Assembly (NCBI GenBank): GCA_046347635.1 | Contig: JAXMFT010000004.1 | Coordinates: 248,001-312,000 of the forward strand | Direction of reading: 5' to 3' | DNA: 64,000 bases | Origin: JAGVSZ01 sp019137045 | GTDB lineage: Bacteria > Pseudomonadota > Gammaproteobacteria > Burkholderiales > SG8-39 | Shown: in pieces, positions 18,070 to 24,119 of the stretch | Layout of the letters: each line of letters opens with the position of its first letter | How positions within the stretch are numbered: position 1 is the stretch's first letter | Position numbers and translations under genes: made by a program | The notes under the pieces: model-generated | What the model saw: only the letters and a program-made list of their open reading frames with translations | What the model was told of the DNA's origin: nothing | Database searches by the model: none

Positions 18070-18669
18070 ATGATGAACCTGTACTCCGGAACGACCTGCC
18101 CATTCTCGCAGCGCTGCCGCATCGTGCTGTACGAGAAGGGGATGGATTTCCAGATCATCGACGTCGACATGTACAACAAGCCGGAGGACATCGCGGTGAT
18201 GAACCCGTATGGCCGGCTGCCGGTGCTGGTGGAGCGCGACCTCATCCTGTACGAGGCGAACATCATCAACGAGTACATCGACGAGCGCTTCCCGCACCCC
18301 CAGCTCATGCCCGCCGACCCGGTCATGCGCGCGCGGGCGCGGCTGTTCCTCTTCAACTTCGAGGTGGAGCTGTTCAGCCACATCGACGCGCTCGAGCAGG
18401 GCAACGCGAAGCAGCAGGACAAGGCGCGCAGCCACGTCGCCGACCGGCTGACCGAGCTCGCCCCGGTCTTCACCAAGCAGAAGTACATGCTCGGCGACGA
18501 GTTCTCGATGCTCGACGTGGCGATCAGCCCGCTGCTGTGGCGGCTGGACTACTACGGCATCAACCTGCCCAAGTCGGCCGCGCCGTTGATGAAGTACGCC
18601 GAGCGCCTGTTCAGCCGGCCGGCGTTCATCGACGCGCTCACCCCGTCCGAGAAGGTGATGCGGAAGTAG
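18070..18669 (+). CDS. sspA: Stringent starvation protein A homologue
   Basis: A 199-residue GST-fold protein. The thioredoxin-like N-terminus reads YSGTTCPFSQRCRIVLYEKGMDF and the SspA hallmark NPYGRLPVLVERDLILYEANIINEYIDERFPHP follows; an alpha-helical C-domain includes LGDEFSMLDVAISPLLWRLDYYGI. SspA binds RNA polymerase with sigma-70 and affects starvation and phage genes; it is not a glutathione transferase. Adjacent ATG codons at 18070 and 18073 both fit. sspB follows, the conserved pair. An 18-bp perfect palindrome lies at 18040-18057, just upstream. Confidence 0.94.
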   Translation: MMNLYSGTTCPFSQRCRIVLYEKGMDFQIIDVDMYNKPEDIAVMNPYGRLPVLVERDLILYEANIINEYIDERFPHPQLMPADPVMRARARLFLFNFEVELFSHIDALEQGNAKQQDKARSHVADRLTELAPVFTKQKYMLGDEFSMLDVAISPLLWRLDYYGINLPKSAAPLMKYAERLFSRPAFIDALTPSEKVMRK

Positions 18670-18678
18670 CCGGGCCGG

Positions 18679-18703
18679 GGGAATTCGGCACACCCGGATT
18701 CCC
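18679..18703 (+). terminator. Hairpin after sspA (possible weak terminator)
   Basis: A 10-bp stem (GGGAATTCGG / CCGGATTCCC, one G-U pair) with a 5-nt loop follows the sspA stop by 9 nt. There is no T tract, so it may only stabilise the mRNA or slow polymerase before sspB. Confidence 0.4.
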
Positions 18704-18732
18704 GCCGGCCGCCGGCGCCGGGGCGGGCGCGG

Positions 18733-18738
18733 TACACT
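18733..18738 (+). promoter_or_regulatory. Candidate -10 box (TACACT) for sspB
   Basis: TACACT lies 26 bp before the sspB GTG start, after the hairpin that follows sspA. A separate sspB promoter would let adaptor levels differ from sspA. Confidence 0.4.
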
Positions 18739-18764
18739 GCCCGCCACGCGCCGTCCGTCCGCCC

Positions 18765-19193
18765 GTGAACGAGACCTCCACCAAGCCCTACCTGCTGCGC
18801 GCGCTCTACGAGTGGTGCGTGGACAACGGCTTCACGCCGTACGTCTCGGTGGTGGTCGACGGCGCGACGCGCGTGCCGGCGGAGTACGTGCGCAACGGCG
18901 AGATCGTGCTCAACATCGGCCCGCTCGCGGCGAACCGCCTGAAGATGGGCAACGAGACGATCGACTTCTCGGCGCGGTTCGGCGGCGTGGCGCGCGAACT
19001 TTCCATTCCGGTCGCCCAGGTCGCCGCGCTCTACGCGCGCGAGAACGGGCACGGCATGTCGTTCGAGATCGATCGCGCCAAGACGACACCGTGGGAGGCG
19101 AGCGGCGAGGCCGCTGCGCAGCAGGACGCCGCTCCGGAGCCGCCCCAGCCCGCGCCGGGCGGCGGCAAGCCGACGCTGCGCGTCGTCAAGTAG
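18765..19193 (+). CDS. sspB: ClpXP protease specificity-enhancing factor SspB
   Basis: A 142-residue ClpXP adaptor. GTG 18765 gives the family start (KPYLLRALYEWCVDNGFTPY); the upstream open frame is an sspA shadow. The substrate-binding domain includes YVRNGEIVLNIGPLAANRLKMGNE and IDFSARFGG; the acidic, Pro/Ala-rich linker ends in GGGKPTLRVVK, the ClpX-docking peptide. SspB brings ssrA-tagged peptides to ClpXP. Confidence 0.95.
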   Translation: MNETSTKPYLLRALYEWCVDNGFTPYVSVVVDGATRVPAEYVRNGEIVLNIGPLAANRLKMGNETIDFSARFGGVARELSIPVAQVAALYARENGHGMSFEIDRAKTTPWEASGEAAAQQDAAPEPPQPAPGGGKPTLRVVK

Positions 19194-19242
19194 TCGTCGC
19201 GGCGCGCGCGAGGCGTCGTTCGACTCCGCGCGACGCGCTGCC

Positions 19243-19248
19243 TACGAT
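19243..19248 (+). promoter_or_regulatory. Candidate -10 box (TACGAT) for tRNA-Thr
   Basis: TACGAT lies 8 bp before the first base of the tRNA. A weak -35 candidate, TTCGAC (19219-19224), sits 18 bp upstream of it. Position fits a tRNA promoter. Confidence 0.45.
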
Positions 19249-19256
19249 AGTCCGCA

Positions 19257-19332
19257 GCCGGCTTAGCTCAGTTGGCAGAGCACCCGCCTTGTAAGCGGTA
19301 GGTCCCGGGTTCGATTCCTGGAGCCGGCACCA
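19257..19332 (+). tRNA. tRNA-Thr (anticodon TGT)
   Basis: A complete 76-nt cloverleaf with encoded CCA. The acceptor stem GCCGGCT pairs with AGCCGGC, the D stem is GCTC/GAGC, the anticodon loop CTTGTAA gives UGU (threonine), and the T arm has CCGGG-TTCGATT-CCTGG. The anticodon stem has one C-U mismatch at its top pair (27-43). Its 3' half, from the anticodon loop through CC, recurs twice downstream, so it is the target of repeated site-specific integration. Confidence 0.96.
19288..19331 (+). repeat. Direct repeat copy 1: 3' half of tRNA-Thr (att-like)
   Basis: This 44-nt stretch of the tRNA, from the anticodon loop to the second C of CCA, is identical to 20195-20238 and nearly identical to 21177-21220. 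Anticodon-loop to 3'-end identity segments are typical attachment-site cores of tRNA-targeting tyrosine recombinases. Confidence 0.9.
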
Positions 19333-19342
19333 GGCCCCTCGA

Positions 19343-19636
19343 TCAGCGTGCGTCGAGAGCGCGCATCACCGCTTTCGGTTCGCGGGCGATCACGTTGAGG
19401 AGCACCAGAGCGGTGCCTCGTGGCACGCGGTCACCGCGCTCCCAGTGGCGCAGCGTGCCCAAGCTGATCGCAAACTTCGCGGCGAATTCCTCTTGCGTGA
19501 GGCCCGTGCTGCGGCGAACCGCTTTCACGTCGACTTTCGCCGGCGCGTACAGCCTCATCCCGCGTACTCGCTTGCCGCGCTGGTGTGCGATCGCTTGCCG
19601 CAGACCGGCCCGAATGCTCGCAAACGCCTTGCTCAT
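19343..19636 (-). CDS. XRE-family antitoxin (islet A)
   Basis: A 97-residue HTH protein. ATG 19636 forms an ATGA overlap with the toxin stop; the upstream extension of the frame is a shadow of the toxin gene. The N-terminal half (RLYAPAKVDVKAVRRSTG) resembles NadS/HigA-type antitoxins that follow RelE-like toxins. The XRE helix-turn-helix is TGLTQEEFAAKFAIS with LGTLRHWERG (about residues 44-68). It should neutralise the toxin and repress the pair at the palindrome 19985-19999. Toxin-first order is typical of higBA-like modules. Confidence 0.88.
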   Translation of the reverse strand: MSKAFASIRAGLRQAIAHQRGKRVRGMRLYAPAKVDVKAVRRSTGLTQEEFAAKFAISLGTLRHWERGDRVPRGTALVLLNVIAREPKAVMRALDAR

Positions 19637-19974
19637 CCGCTTTCCTTTGCAAACCCTTTGAGAACCTGCACCAGCCTGGCGAGTTCGTTCCTCTCGGCCT
19701 GGCTCAGGTCGGCCTTCTCTCCCTTTCCGAACACCGTCAGGAGGTAGAGCGGCAGCGCTTCGCTGTGAAAGTAATAGATCACCCGAACGCCTCCACTCTT
19801 GCCTCGCCCGCTGCGCGCCCACCGCAGCTTGCGAACGCCGCCCGTGCCCTGGATCAGATCGCCGGCTTTCGGAGTCGCGGCGACGAAATCGATGACGTCG
19901 TTGCGCTCCGACTCGGACAGGAGCCTGGTCGCGCGACGGATGTACTCGGGCGTCTCCGCGACGGTGATCAGCAC
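19633..19974 (-). CDS. RelE/HigB-like toxin (islet A)
   Basis: A 113-residue RelE/ParE-superfamily toxin. The core is GDLIQGTGGVRKLRW, then GRGKSGGVRVIYYF and LYLLTVFGKGEKADLS, the strand order of RelE-type mRNA interferases. The start is GTG 19974; the frame is closed by a stop three codons upstream, so this is the longest possible form. Together with the overlapping antitoxin it forms a complete type II module. It is clearly homologous to the toxin of islet B (shared GDLI-GTGG-RK-RW and GGVRVIYY) but lies on the opposite strand. Ribosome-dependent RNase activity is inferred from family. Confidence 0.88.
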   Translation of the reverse strand: MLITVAETPEYIRRATRLLSESERNDVIDFVAATPKAGDLIQGTGGVRKLRWARSGRGKSGGVRVIYYFHSEALPLYLLTVFGKGEKADLSQAERNELARLVQVLKGFAKESG

Positions 19975-19984
19975 GGTCGAATAC

Positions 19985-19999
19985 TAATCCATTGGATTA
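19985..19999. promoter_or_regulatory. Palindromic operator upstream of the islet A toxin
   Basis: TAATCCA-T-TGGATTA is a perfect 7-bp inverted repeat with 1-nt spacer, ending 10 bp before the toxin GTG. Its placement matches the operator in islet B, and autorepression by the XRE antitoxin is the natural reading. Confidence 0.6.
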
Positions 20000-20194
20000 C
20001 CAGAAGGCAAGAGGTCGCGGCTGCGAACCAGGTGGACTTCCATGAGCCAGGAGGCGTCCGGGCGCCCGATGCCTCCGGTTCCACAACTCCGCACAGCCCT
20101 AGCGCGTGCGCGACGAGAGTGCCGCTAGAGTTGTATAACCGCCACGCACCGAACGCCGTGCGATCAAAGGTCTAGGATCGAACTCCCGACCCGT
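20000..20194. other. Non-coding tail of islet A with a structured element
   Basis: No supported gene lies between 19975 and 20391. Within this tail CCGGTTCCACAAC (20075-20087) begins a segment containing nested inverted repeats: ACAACT (20083-20088) with AGTTGT (20129-20134) and CTAGCG with CGCTAG (20123-20128). The boxes CCACAAC and CGCTAGAG lie 114 and 72 nt upstream of the tRNA repeat. The same boxes occur 115 and 72 nt upstream of the third repeat in islet B. Confidence 0.6.
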
Positions 20195-20238
20195 CTTGTA
20201 AGCGGTAGGTCCCGGGTTCGATTCCTGGAGCCGGCACC
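20195..20238 (+). repeat. Direct repeat copy 2: exact 44-nt tRNA-Thr 3' half
   Basis: Identical to 19288-19331, ending at GGCACC. The 5' half of a tRNA is absent upstream, so this is not a functional tRNA. It marks the right end of islet A and the left end of islet B. Confidence 0.93.
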
Positions 20239-20365
20239 GGCAGCATCAAGCGGTTGCAGTGCCATCTACCGACCGCGCGGAGTTCCACAATCCCTCGCGA
20301 CGCCTCGATGCGCGCGCGTGCCATTTCGCCCGGCCTGAGCAGTAGTACCTGCCCGGGTTGCTCGC

Positions 20366-20386
20366 TATCCGCCAATGGCGGATAAT
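20366..20386 (+). promoter_or_regulatory. Operator palindrome overlapping a -10 box, islet B toxin
   Basis: TATCCGCCA-A-TGGCGGATA (20366-20384) is a perfect 9-bp inverted repeat with 1-nt spacer. A GATAAT -10 candidate (20381-20386) overlaps its right arm and lies only 5 nt before the toxin ATG, so the transcript is probably leaderless and the antitoxin would block polymerase directly. Confidence 0.65.
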
Positions 20387-20391
20387 CGACC

Positions 20392-20715
20392 ATGGTTTTC
20401 GTCGAGTTTCCCAACTTCACGAAGCGGGTGAAGGAGCTGCTGGACGACGAGGACTATCGCAGACTGCAGGTCGCGTTGATCGCGAATCCGGAGCTCGGAG
20501 ACCTCATCCGCGGCACGGGTGGGCTCAGAAAGGCGCGCTGGTCGGCGAAGGGTCGCGGGAAGCGCGGGGGTGTCCGGGTGATCTACTACTGGATGACGAA
20601 GCGAGGTCAGGTCCTGATGCTCGTGATCTACCCGAAGAGCGCCCGCGACGATCTGACTGCGGACGAGCGCAAGATGCTCGCGAAGCTGGTGGAACGGGAG
20701 TTGGCGAATGGATAA
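20392..20715 (+). CDS. RelE/HigB-like toxin (islet B)
   Basis: A 107-residue RelE/ParE-superfamily toxin beginning at ATG 20392. It shares with the islet A toxin the core GDLIRGTGGLRKARW, GRGKRGGVRVIYYW, and a following strand LMLVIYPKSARDDLTADE. No ribosome-binding site is visible before the ATG, which fits a leaderless start. It overlaps the antitoxin gene by 8 nt. Predicted to be a translation-dependent mRNase of the HigB/RelE type, by family. Confidence 0.9.
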   Translation: MVFVEFPNFTKRVKELLDDEDYRRLQVALIANPELGDLIRGTGGLRKARWSAKGRGKRGGVRVIYYWMTKRGQVLMLVIYPKSARDDLTADERKMLAKLVERELANG

Positions 20716-21043
20716 GAAGCTGCTGGCGGAACTGGTTCAGAGCATTAAGGCGGCGGGCGAGTACGTTCGCGGCGAGGGCAAGGCTGCGCGCGTGTTCGAG
20801 TATCCCGACGCCGACGTGAAAGCCGTCCGCGAACGGATCGGCCTCTCGCAGGCGCAGTTCGCCAGGATGATCCGCGTCAGCGTGAAGACGCTTCAGAACT
20901 GGGAGCAGAAGCGGCGTTCGCCTACCGGACCCGCTGCCGCGCTGCTGCAGATCGTCGCCAGCGAGCCGCGGGTAGCGCTGCGCACGCTCCACAAACCCAG
21001 GCGTGGCCGGCGGCAGTCCGAGACTAGGCGGGCCGCCGCCTGA
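20708..21043 (+). CDS. XRE-family antitoxin, NadS-like (islet B)
   Basis: A 111-residue antitoxin. The N-terminus (ELVQSIKAAGEYVRGEGKAARVFEY) and the HTH (IGLSQAQFARMIRVSVKTLQNWEQ) with RRSPTGPAAALLQIV match the NadS family that partners RelE-like toxins. The C-terminal tail is Arg-rich. It overlaps the toxin gene by 8 nt, ensuring coupled translation. It is homologous to the islet A antitoxin but diverged. Confidence 0.9.
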   Translation: MDKKLLAELVQSIKAAGEYVRGEGKAARVFEYPDADVKAVRERIGLSQAQFARMIRVSVKTLQNWEQKRRSPTGPAAALLQIVASEPRVALRTLHKPRRGRRQSETRRAAA

Positions 21044-21054
21044 TCTGCCTGTGC

Positions 21055-21173
21055 CGGTTCTCCACAACCTGGCCGCGTCCCTGACGTCTTCGCGCGTGAG
21101 AACGCGCTAGAGATGTGCAGCGCCGCTCTTCGAAGTCCCGCGGGATCAGTGCCTTACTCCGCGTCTTCCAACT
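21055..21173. other. Non-coding tail of islet B with a structured element
   Basis: CCGGTTCTCCACAAC opens the tail, followed by a stem GCGCGT-GAGA-ACGCGC (21092-21107) and CGCTAGAG (21105-21112). CACAAC near the start can pair with GATGTG after the CGCTAGAG box, with one mismatch. A GATCA box also occurs at the same offset as in islet A. Boxes keep near-identical distance to the repeat in both islets, suggesting a recombination or packaging signal. Confidence 0.55.
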
Positions 21174-21220
21174 CGCCTTGGAAGCGGTAGGTCCCGGGTT
21201 CGATTCCTGGAGCCGGCTCC
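21174..21220 (+). repeat. Direct repeat copy 3: diverged tRNA-Thr 3' half
   Basis: Forty-seven nt that match tRNA positions 19285-19331 with two differences: T to G inside the anticodon (TTG-GAA) and A to T next to the terminal CC. A perfect 36-nt core runs 21182-21217. It marks the right end of islet B. Confidence 0.9.
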
Positions 21221-21221
21221 G

Positions 21222-21542
21222 CTAGCGTGGAGCGAGGACGACGCCGCGCGCTGCCCGCGCCGGCACTTCCCACCGGTCTTCGGTGTCGCCGAACCAGTTC
21301 TCCAGCTTGACGATCCCGCCGCCCGTCGTCGCCGCCTGCGTCACAGCGAAGGACGTGGCCTCGTCCAGGGTGTCGAAGAACGCCGGCTCTTCCTCGTGCG
21401 GCCGCTCGCCGTCGCGCTCCGCCACGACTTCCCAGCCGTCGAACAGCGCCGCCGGGTACACGACGTAGACCGGCCGCTGCCGGTCCGCTGCGCTCGATGC
21501 ATCCGCCGTCGAGCGCCCGGCCGCCGTCGATCGAAGGCTCAC
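21222..21542 (-). CDS. Hypothetical protein, DUF2188-like
   Basis: A 106-residue protein, GTG 21542, overlapping the upstream gene stop as GTGA. After an Arg/Ser-rich leader, the folded part reads RPVYVVYPAALFDGWEVVAER and then TLDEATSFAVTQAATTGGGIVKLENWFGDTEDRWEV. This resembles small DUF2188-type proteins, but the match is weak and no function is known. Its stop codon lies 2 bp from the third tRNA repeat, so it may be part of the chromosome into which the islets inserted, or remnant cargo. Confidence 0.5.
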   Translation of the reverse strand: MSLRSTAAGRSTADASSAADRQRPVYVVYPAALFDGWEVVAERDGERPHEEEPAFFDTLDEATSFAVTQAATTGGGIVKLENWFGDTEDRWEVPARAARGVVLAPR

Positions 21543-21811
21543 GCCTCGGGCAGGTCGACCGCTGCGAGCAGGCGCGGCAGCGGGCGCAGCCCGCCCGCGC
21601 GCAGGACCCGGAACGCGGCCTGGACCGCGTCCACGGCGAAGGGGCGCCCCGGGGCGGACTCGATCTCCGTCACGCGGCGCTCGAGCTTGCCCGCGCGCAG
21701 TTCGCGCCTGATGCGCGCAAAGGTGTGCGCGATGTTCGTGTGCGTCGCGGGCGTGTAGCGGAACGCGCTCGACAGGCACGAGAGATGGCCTTTCGGCAGA
21801 ACCTTCGACAT
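21539..21811 (-). CDS. Conserved hypothetical protein
   Basis: A 90-residue protein from ATG 21811. The N-terminus (LSCLSSAFRYTPATHTNIAHTFARIRREL) looks like a short conserved family seen in Proteobacteria, which I cannot name; a C-terminal helix-rich part follows. It is translationally coupled to the downstream DUF2188-like gene, so the two form a small operon. No catalytic motif, signal peptide or membrane segment is visible. Confidence 0.55.
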   Translation of the reverse strand: MSKVLPKGHLSCLSSAFRYTPATHTNIAHTFARIRRELRAGKLERRVTEIESAPGRPFAVDAVQAAFRVLRAGGLRPLPRLLAAVDLPEA

Positions 21812-21967
21812 GGCGCCGTCCTCCTTTGCGCGCCGCGAGCCGATCGCGGTCTACGCAAAGGGTAGGGCACGCTGGGCGGGCCGCGCGGGAACTGTTGACC
21901 GCGCCGTTGTGCGCAATTCACCAGCCGGGCCGGCCGCGCGCGCGGCGTGTGCCCGGGCGGCGCCGGC

Positions 21968-23110
21968 TCACTCCAGGTCGGCTGCCGCCTGCGCCGCGCG
22001 CAGGCGCCGCCCGAGCGCGTGCCGCGCCCGCAGTCGCCGGTCGGTCACGATCTCGCTCAGCGCCGCGCCGACGACCGCGGCCACGCCGAGCAGCGGCAGC
22101 ACGAGCGCGAGGCCGGGCACGCCCGCGACCGCGCCGCCCACGAACAGCATCAGCACGCTCACCAGCGGGTGGAGCTTGAGGCTCTTGCCGACGGTCGCGG
22201 GCAGGAAGACGAAGTCGTCGAGCAGGCGCACGAAGATGAACAGCATGATCGCCCAGTAGGCCATCTTCGGGTCGCCGGAGAAATCGGTCGCCGCCACCAG
22301 CACGACCAGCACGCACCCGGCGATCGAGCCGACGTACGGGACCCAGGCGAGCACGGCGCAGATCAGCCCGAGCAGCCACGCGCCCGGCAGGCCGAGCGCC
22401 CAGAGGCCGAGCCCGAGCGCGACCGTGTCGAGCGCGGTGAGCTTCATGAGCCCGGTGAAGTAGGAGTGGCCGGTGCGGTGCATCTGGTGCAGGAGGTCGA
22501 GCGTGCGCTCGAAGTACGCGTTCGGGACGGCGCGCGCGATGAAGCCGTGGAAGCGCCGCCCGTCGCGCAGGATGAAGAACGCGAGGAACGGTCCGAGCAG
22601 CAGCGCCGGCAGCCACGCGAGGATGGACACGGCGAGCGGCTGCACCTGGCGCTTCACGAAGGTCTCGGAGTACTCGTTCATCCACGTGGTGACGCTCTCC
22701 GCGAGCCCCGCGCGCGCGAGCACCGACCAGCGTCCCTCCAGGAGCGCGAGCGTGCGCTCGAGCAGGCCCGCGCCGGCGCGCAGGTAGCGCTCGACGCCGG
22801 CCTGCCAGTCCTCGGCGCGCGCGCCGGCCCAGGCGATCAGCGCGAACGAGGCCACGATCAGCGCGACCACGAATACGGAGGTGACGAGCGCCGCGGCGCC
22901 CTGGCGGGAGAGGCCCGCGTACATGAGCCGCCGCATCGGCGGGTCGAGCACGTAGGACAGCACCAGGGCCATCAGCGCGGGCACGACCAGCCACAGGATG
23001 TGATTGAGCGCGACCAGCAGCAGGCACGTCGCCGCGAGGATCCCGACCCAGGCGATCGGGCCCGGTCCGCGGTGCGCGACCGGCGTGGGGGCGTCCTGCG
23101 CCGCGGTCAC
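21968..23110 (-). CDS. AI-2E family transporter (PerM-like permease)
   Basis: A 380-residue polytopic protein. I chose GTG 23110, in GTGA overlap with the upstream cNMP-binding gene. About eight transmembrane segments include PIAWVGILAATCLLLVALN, an LPALLLGPFLAFFILRDG motif, TALDTVALGLGLWALG, and the family hallmark AVLAWVPYVGSIAG followed by DFVFLPATVGKSLKLHPLVSVLML. Family members export autoinducer-2, cations or unknown solutes; the substrate here cannot be told. Coupling to a cNMP-binding protein suggests nucleotide-controlled activity. Confidence 0.9.
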   Translation of the reverse strand: MTAAQDAPTPVAHRGPGPIAWVGILAATCLLLVALNHILWLVVPALMALVLSYVLDPPMRRLMYAGLSRQGAAALVTSVFVVALIVASFALIAWAGARAEDWQAGVERYLRAGAGLLERTLALLEGRWSVLARAGLAESVTTWMNEYSETFVKRQVQPLAVSILAWLPALLLGPFLAFFILRDGRRFHGFIARAVPNAYFERTLDLLHQMHRTGHSYFTGLMKLTALDTVALGLGLWALGLPGAWLLGLICAVLAWVPYVGSIAGCVLVVLVAATDFSGDPKMAYWAIMLFIFVRLLDDFVFLPATVGKSLKLHPLVSVLMLFVGGAVAGVPGLALVLPLLGVAAVVGAALSEIVTDRRLRARHALGRRLRAAQAAADLE

Positions 23111-23556
23111 AGGACGGTGCCGCGCAGCCGCCGGCCGAGGTGGCGCGCGAACTGGAACAGGATGCGGCTGGAGAGGCGCGATTCGGTCTCGAGCAGCGAC
23201 AGGAGGTCGCTGCCGAAGAACACCGCGAGCTGGCACGGCTCGAGCGCGCGCGCCTGCGCCGAGCGCGGCGCCGGGTCGAGCAGCGCCAGCTCGCCGAAGA
23301 AGCTGCCCGCCCCGATCTCGGCGATCGGGTGCTCCGGGCGTCCCTGCCGGCAGATGACCACCCGCCCCTTGCGCACGATGTAGAGCGCGTTGCCCTCCTC
23401 GCCCTCGTCGAAGATCACTTCGCCCGCGAGGTACTCGCGCTCGTGCAGGAGCCCCTGCACGATCTTCAGCTCGCGCGGCGACAGGTCCGCGAAGAGCGAG
23501 AGCGACTTGAGCGCGTGGAGATCGGTGCCGACCGCGGCACGCAGAAAGCCGAGCAT
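23107..23556 (-). CDS. Stand-alone cyclic-nucleotide-binding-domain protein
   Basis: A 149-residue protein made almost entirely of one CNBD: LSLFADLSPREL, GEVIFDEGEEGNALYIVRKGRVVI, and the phosphate-binding cassette GSFFGELALLDPAPRSAQARAL. There is no DNA-binding or membrane domain. The canonical PBC Arg position (RSAQ) is filled, so nucleotide binding is plausible. It is the upstream partner of the PerM-like permease, with 4-nt overlap, and probably acts as its cytoplasmic regulatory subunit. Confidence 0.85.
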   Translation of the reverse strand: MLGFLRAAVGTDLHALKSLSLFADLSPRELKIVQGLLHEREYLAGEVIFDEGEEGNALYIVRKGRVVICRQGRPEHPIAEIGAGSFFGELALLDPAPRSAQARALEPCQLAVFFGSDLLSLLETESRLSSRILFQFARHLGRRLRGTVL

Positions 23557-23728
23557 GGCGCGAGTCTAGGGAAACTCCGGCGGCGGGGCCACCGCGCCGG
23601 CCGGCAATTGCGCAACTCCTCGGCAAAACCCCGGCGGCGGGACGGGCCGCACCGTCCGGGCGCGCGCGAAAGGGGGAAGAGGCCGCCCGGGGCCCCTTCC
23701 CACCGGCCTGCCCGGGCGCGTGCCGGGG

Positions 23729-24001
23729 TCAGGCCGCCGTGCGGTCGAGCTCGGGGAGCGGCGCGGTTTCCGCCGGTTCGGGGGCGCTCTCCGCGGTCAC
23801 GGCGCGCAGCTCCCGCAGCGAGGGGGTGCGTTGGTAGACCCGCTTGAGATGCTCGGGACAGTAGCTGTAGCCCTCCCTGACGGGGTTGCCGCAGAAGGCG
23901 AGGAAGCCGTCCTCGCCCCTGCAACCGCCATGGTATTGGCAGCCGCGGACGGGCAGCACGACCGCGGGCGCGCGCGGGCTCGCGTGAGGTCTGGTGGACA
24001 T
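23729..24001 (-). CDS. Small zinc-finger-like protein (GcrA C-terminal-like)
   Basis: A 90-residue protein, ATG 24001. It has four spaced Cys/His: CQYHGGC, AFCGNPVREGYSYC and PEHLKRVYQ. The FCG-NP/GYSYCPEH layout is reminiscent of the C-terminal zinc motif of GcrA-type regulators, but the N-terminal HTH of GcrA is missing. The tail is Ala/Pro/Glu-rich. Divergent from metC. Function unknown; metal binding is inferred from the Cys/His spacing. Confidence 0.6.
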   Translation of the reverse strand: MSTRPHASPRAPAVVLPVRGCQYHGGCRGEDGFLAFCGNPVREGYSYCPEHLKRVYQRTPSLRELRAVTAESAPEPAETAPLPELDRTAA

Positions 24002-24081
24002 GGGGGTGCTCCGGAATTGCGGGATCAATATGGAGATCGATTGCGCCCGCGCAAGTTCCCGTGCCGGACGGCCGCCCTCAT

Positions 24082-24087
24082 TAGAAT
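24082..24087 (+). promoter_or_regulatory. Candidate -10 box (TAGAAT) for metC
   Basis: TAGAAT lies 32 bp before the metC GTG, in the divergent gap with the zinc-finger gene. No clear -35. Confidence 0.45.
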
Positions 24088-24119
24088 CCGGCTTCGGGAC
24101 GCTCAAGCGGACGGTCAGC

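Larger units (their letters stand above)
19333..20238. mobile_element. tRNA-Thr-associated islet A carrying a toxin-antitoxin pair
   Basis: A 906-bp segment between the intact tRNA and an exact 44-nt copy of its 3' half. It holds only a minus-strand RelE/HigB-type toxin and XRE antitoxin, an operator palindrome, and a structured non-coding tail. The antitoxin stop is 10 bp from the tRNA end. Base composition looks less GC-rich than the flanks. No integrase is encoded, so insertion must have used a recombinase supplied in trans or since lost. Confidence 0.75.
20239..21220. mobile_element. tRNA-Thr-associated islet B carrying a toxin-antitoxin pair
   Basis: A 982-bp unit from the end of repeat copy 2 to the end of copy 3. 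It encodes one toxin and one XRE antitoxin on the plus strand, an operator palindrome, and a structured tail homologous to that of islet A. The 153-bp stretch before the toxin also contains a TTCCACAA box (20283-20290). The unit has the same content as islet A but the genes are inverted and diverged, so it is an independent member of the family rather than a recent duplication. Confidence 0.72.

Noticed and set aside
20081..20140. Integron attC site in islet A
   Set aside because: The tail folds like an attC but lacks the R boxes (GTTGTAT fails GTTRRRY and CCACAAC fails RYYYAAC), and no integron integrase is seen.
20172..20420. Minus-strand 82-residue open frame across tRNA repeat copy 2
   Set aside because: Its PGIEPGTYRLQDG peptide is the usual false translation of a tRNA 3' half, and it overlaps the islet B operator and toxin start.
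19333..21220. Ordinary prophage or ICE remnant
   Set aside because: No integrase, transposase, phage or conjugation gene lies in either unit, and both units are intact modules of the same layout rather than random leftovers.
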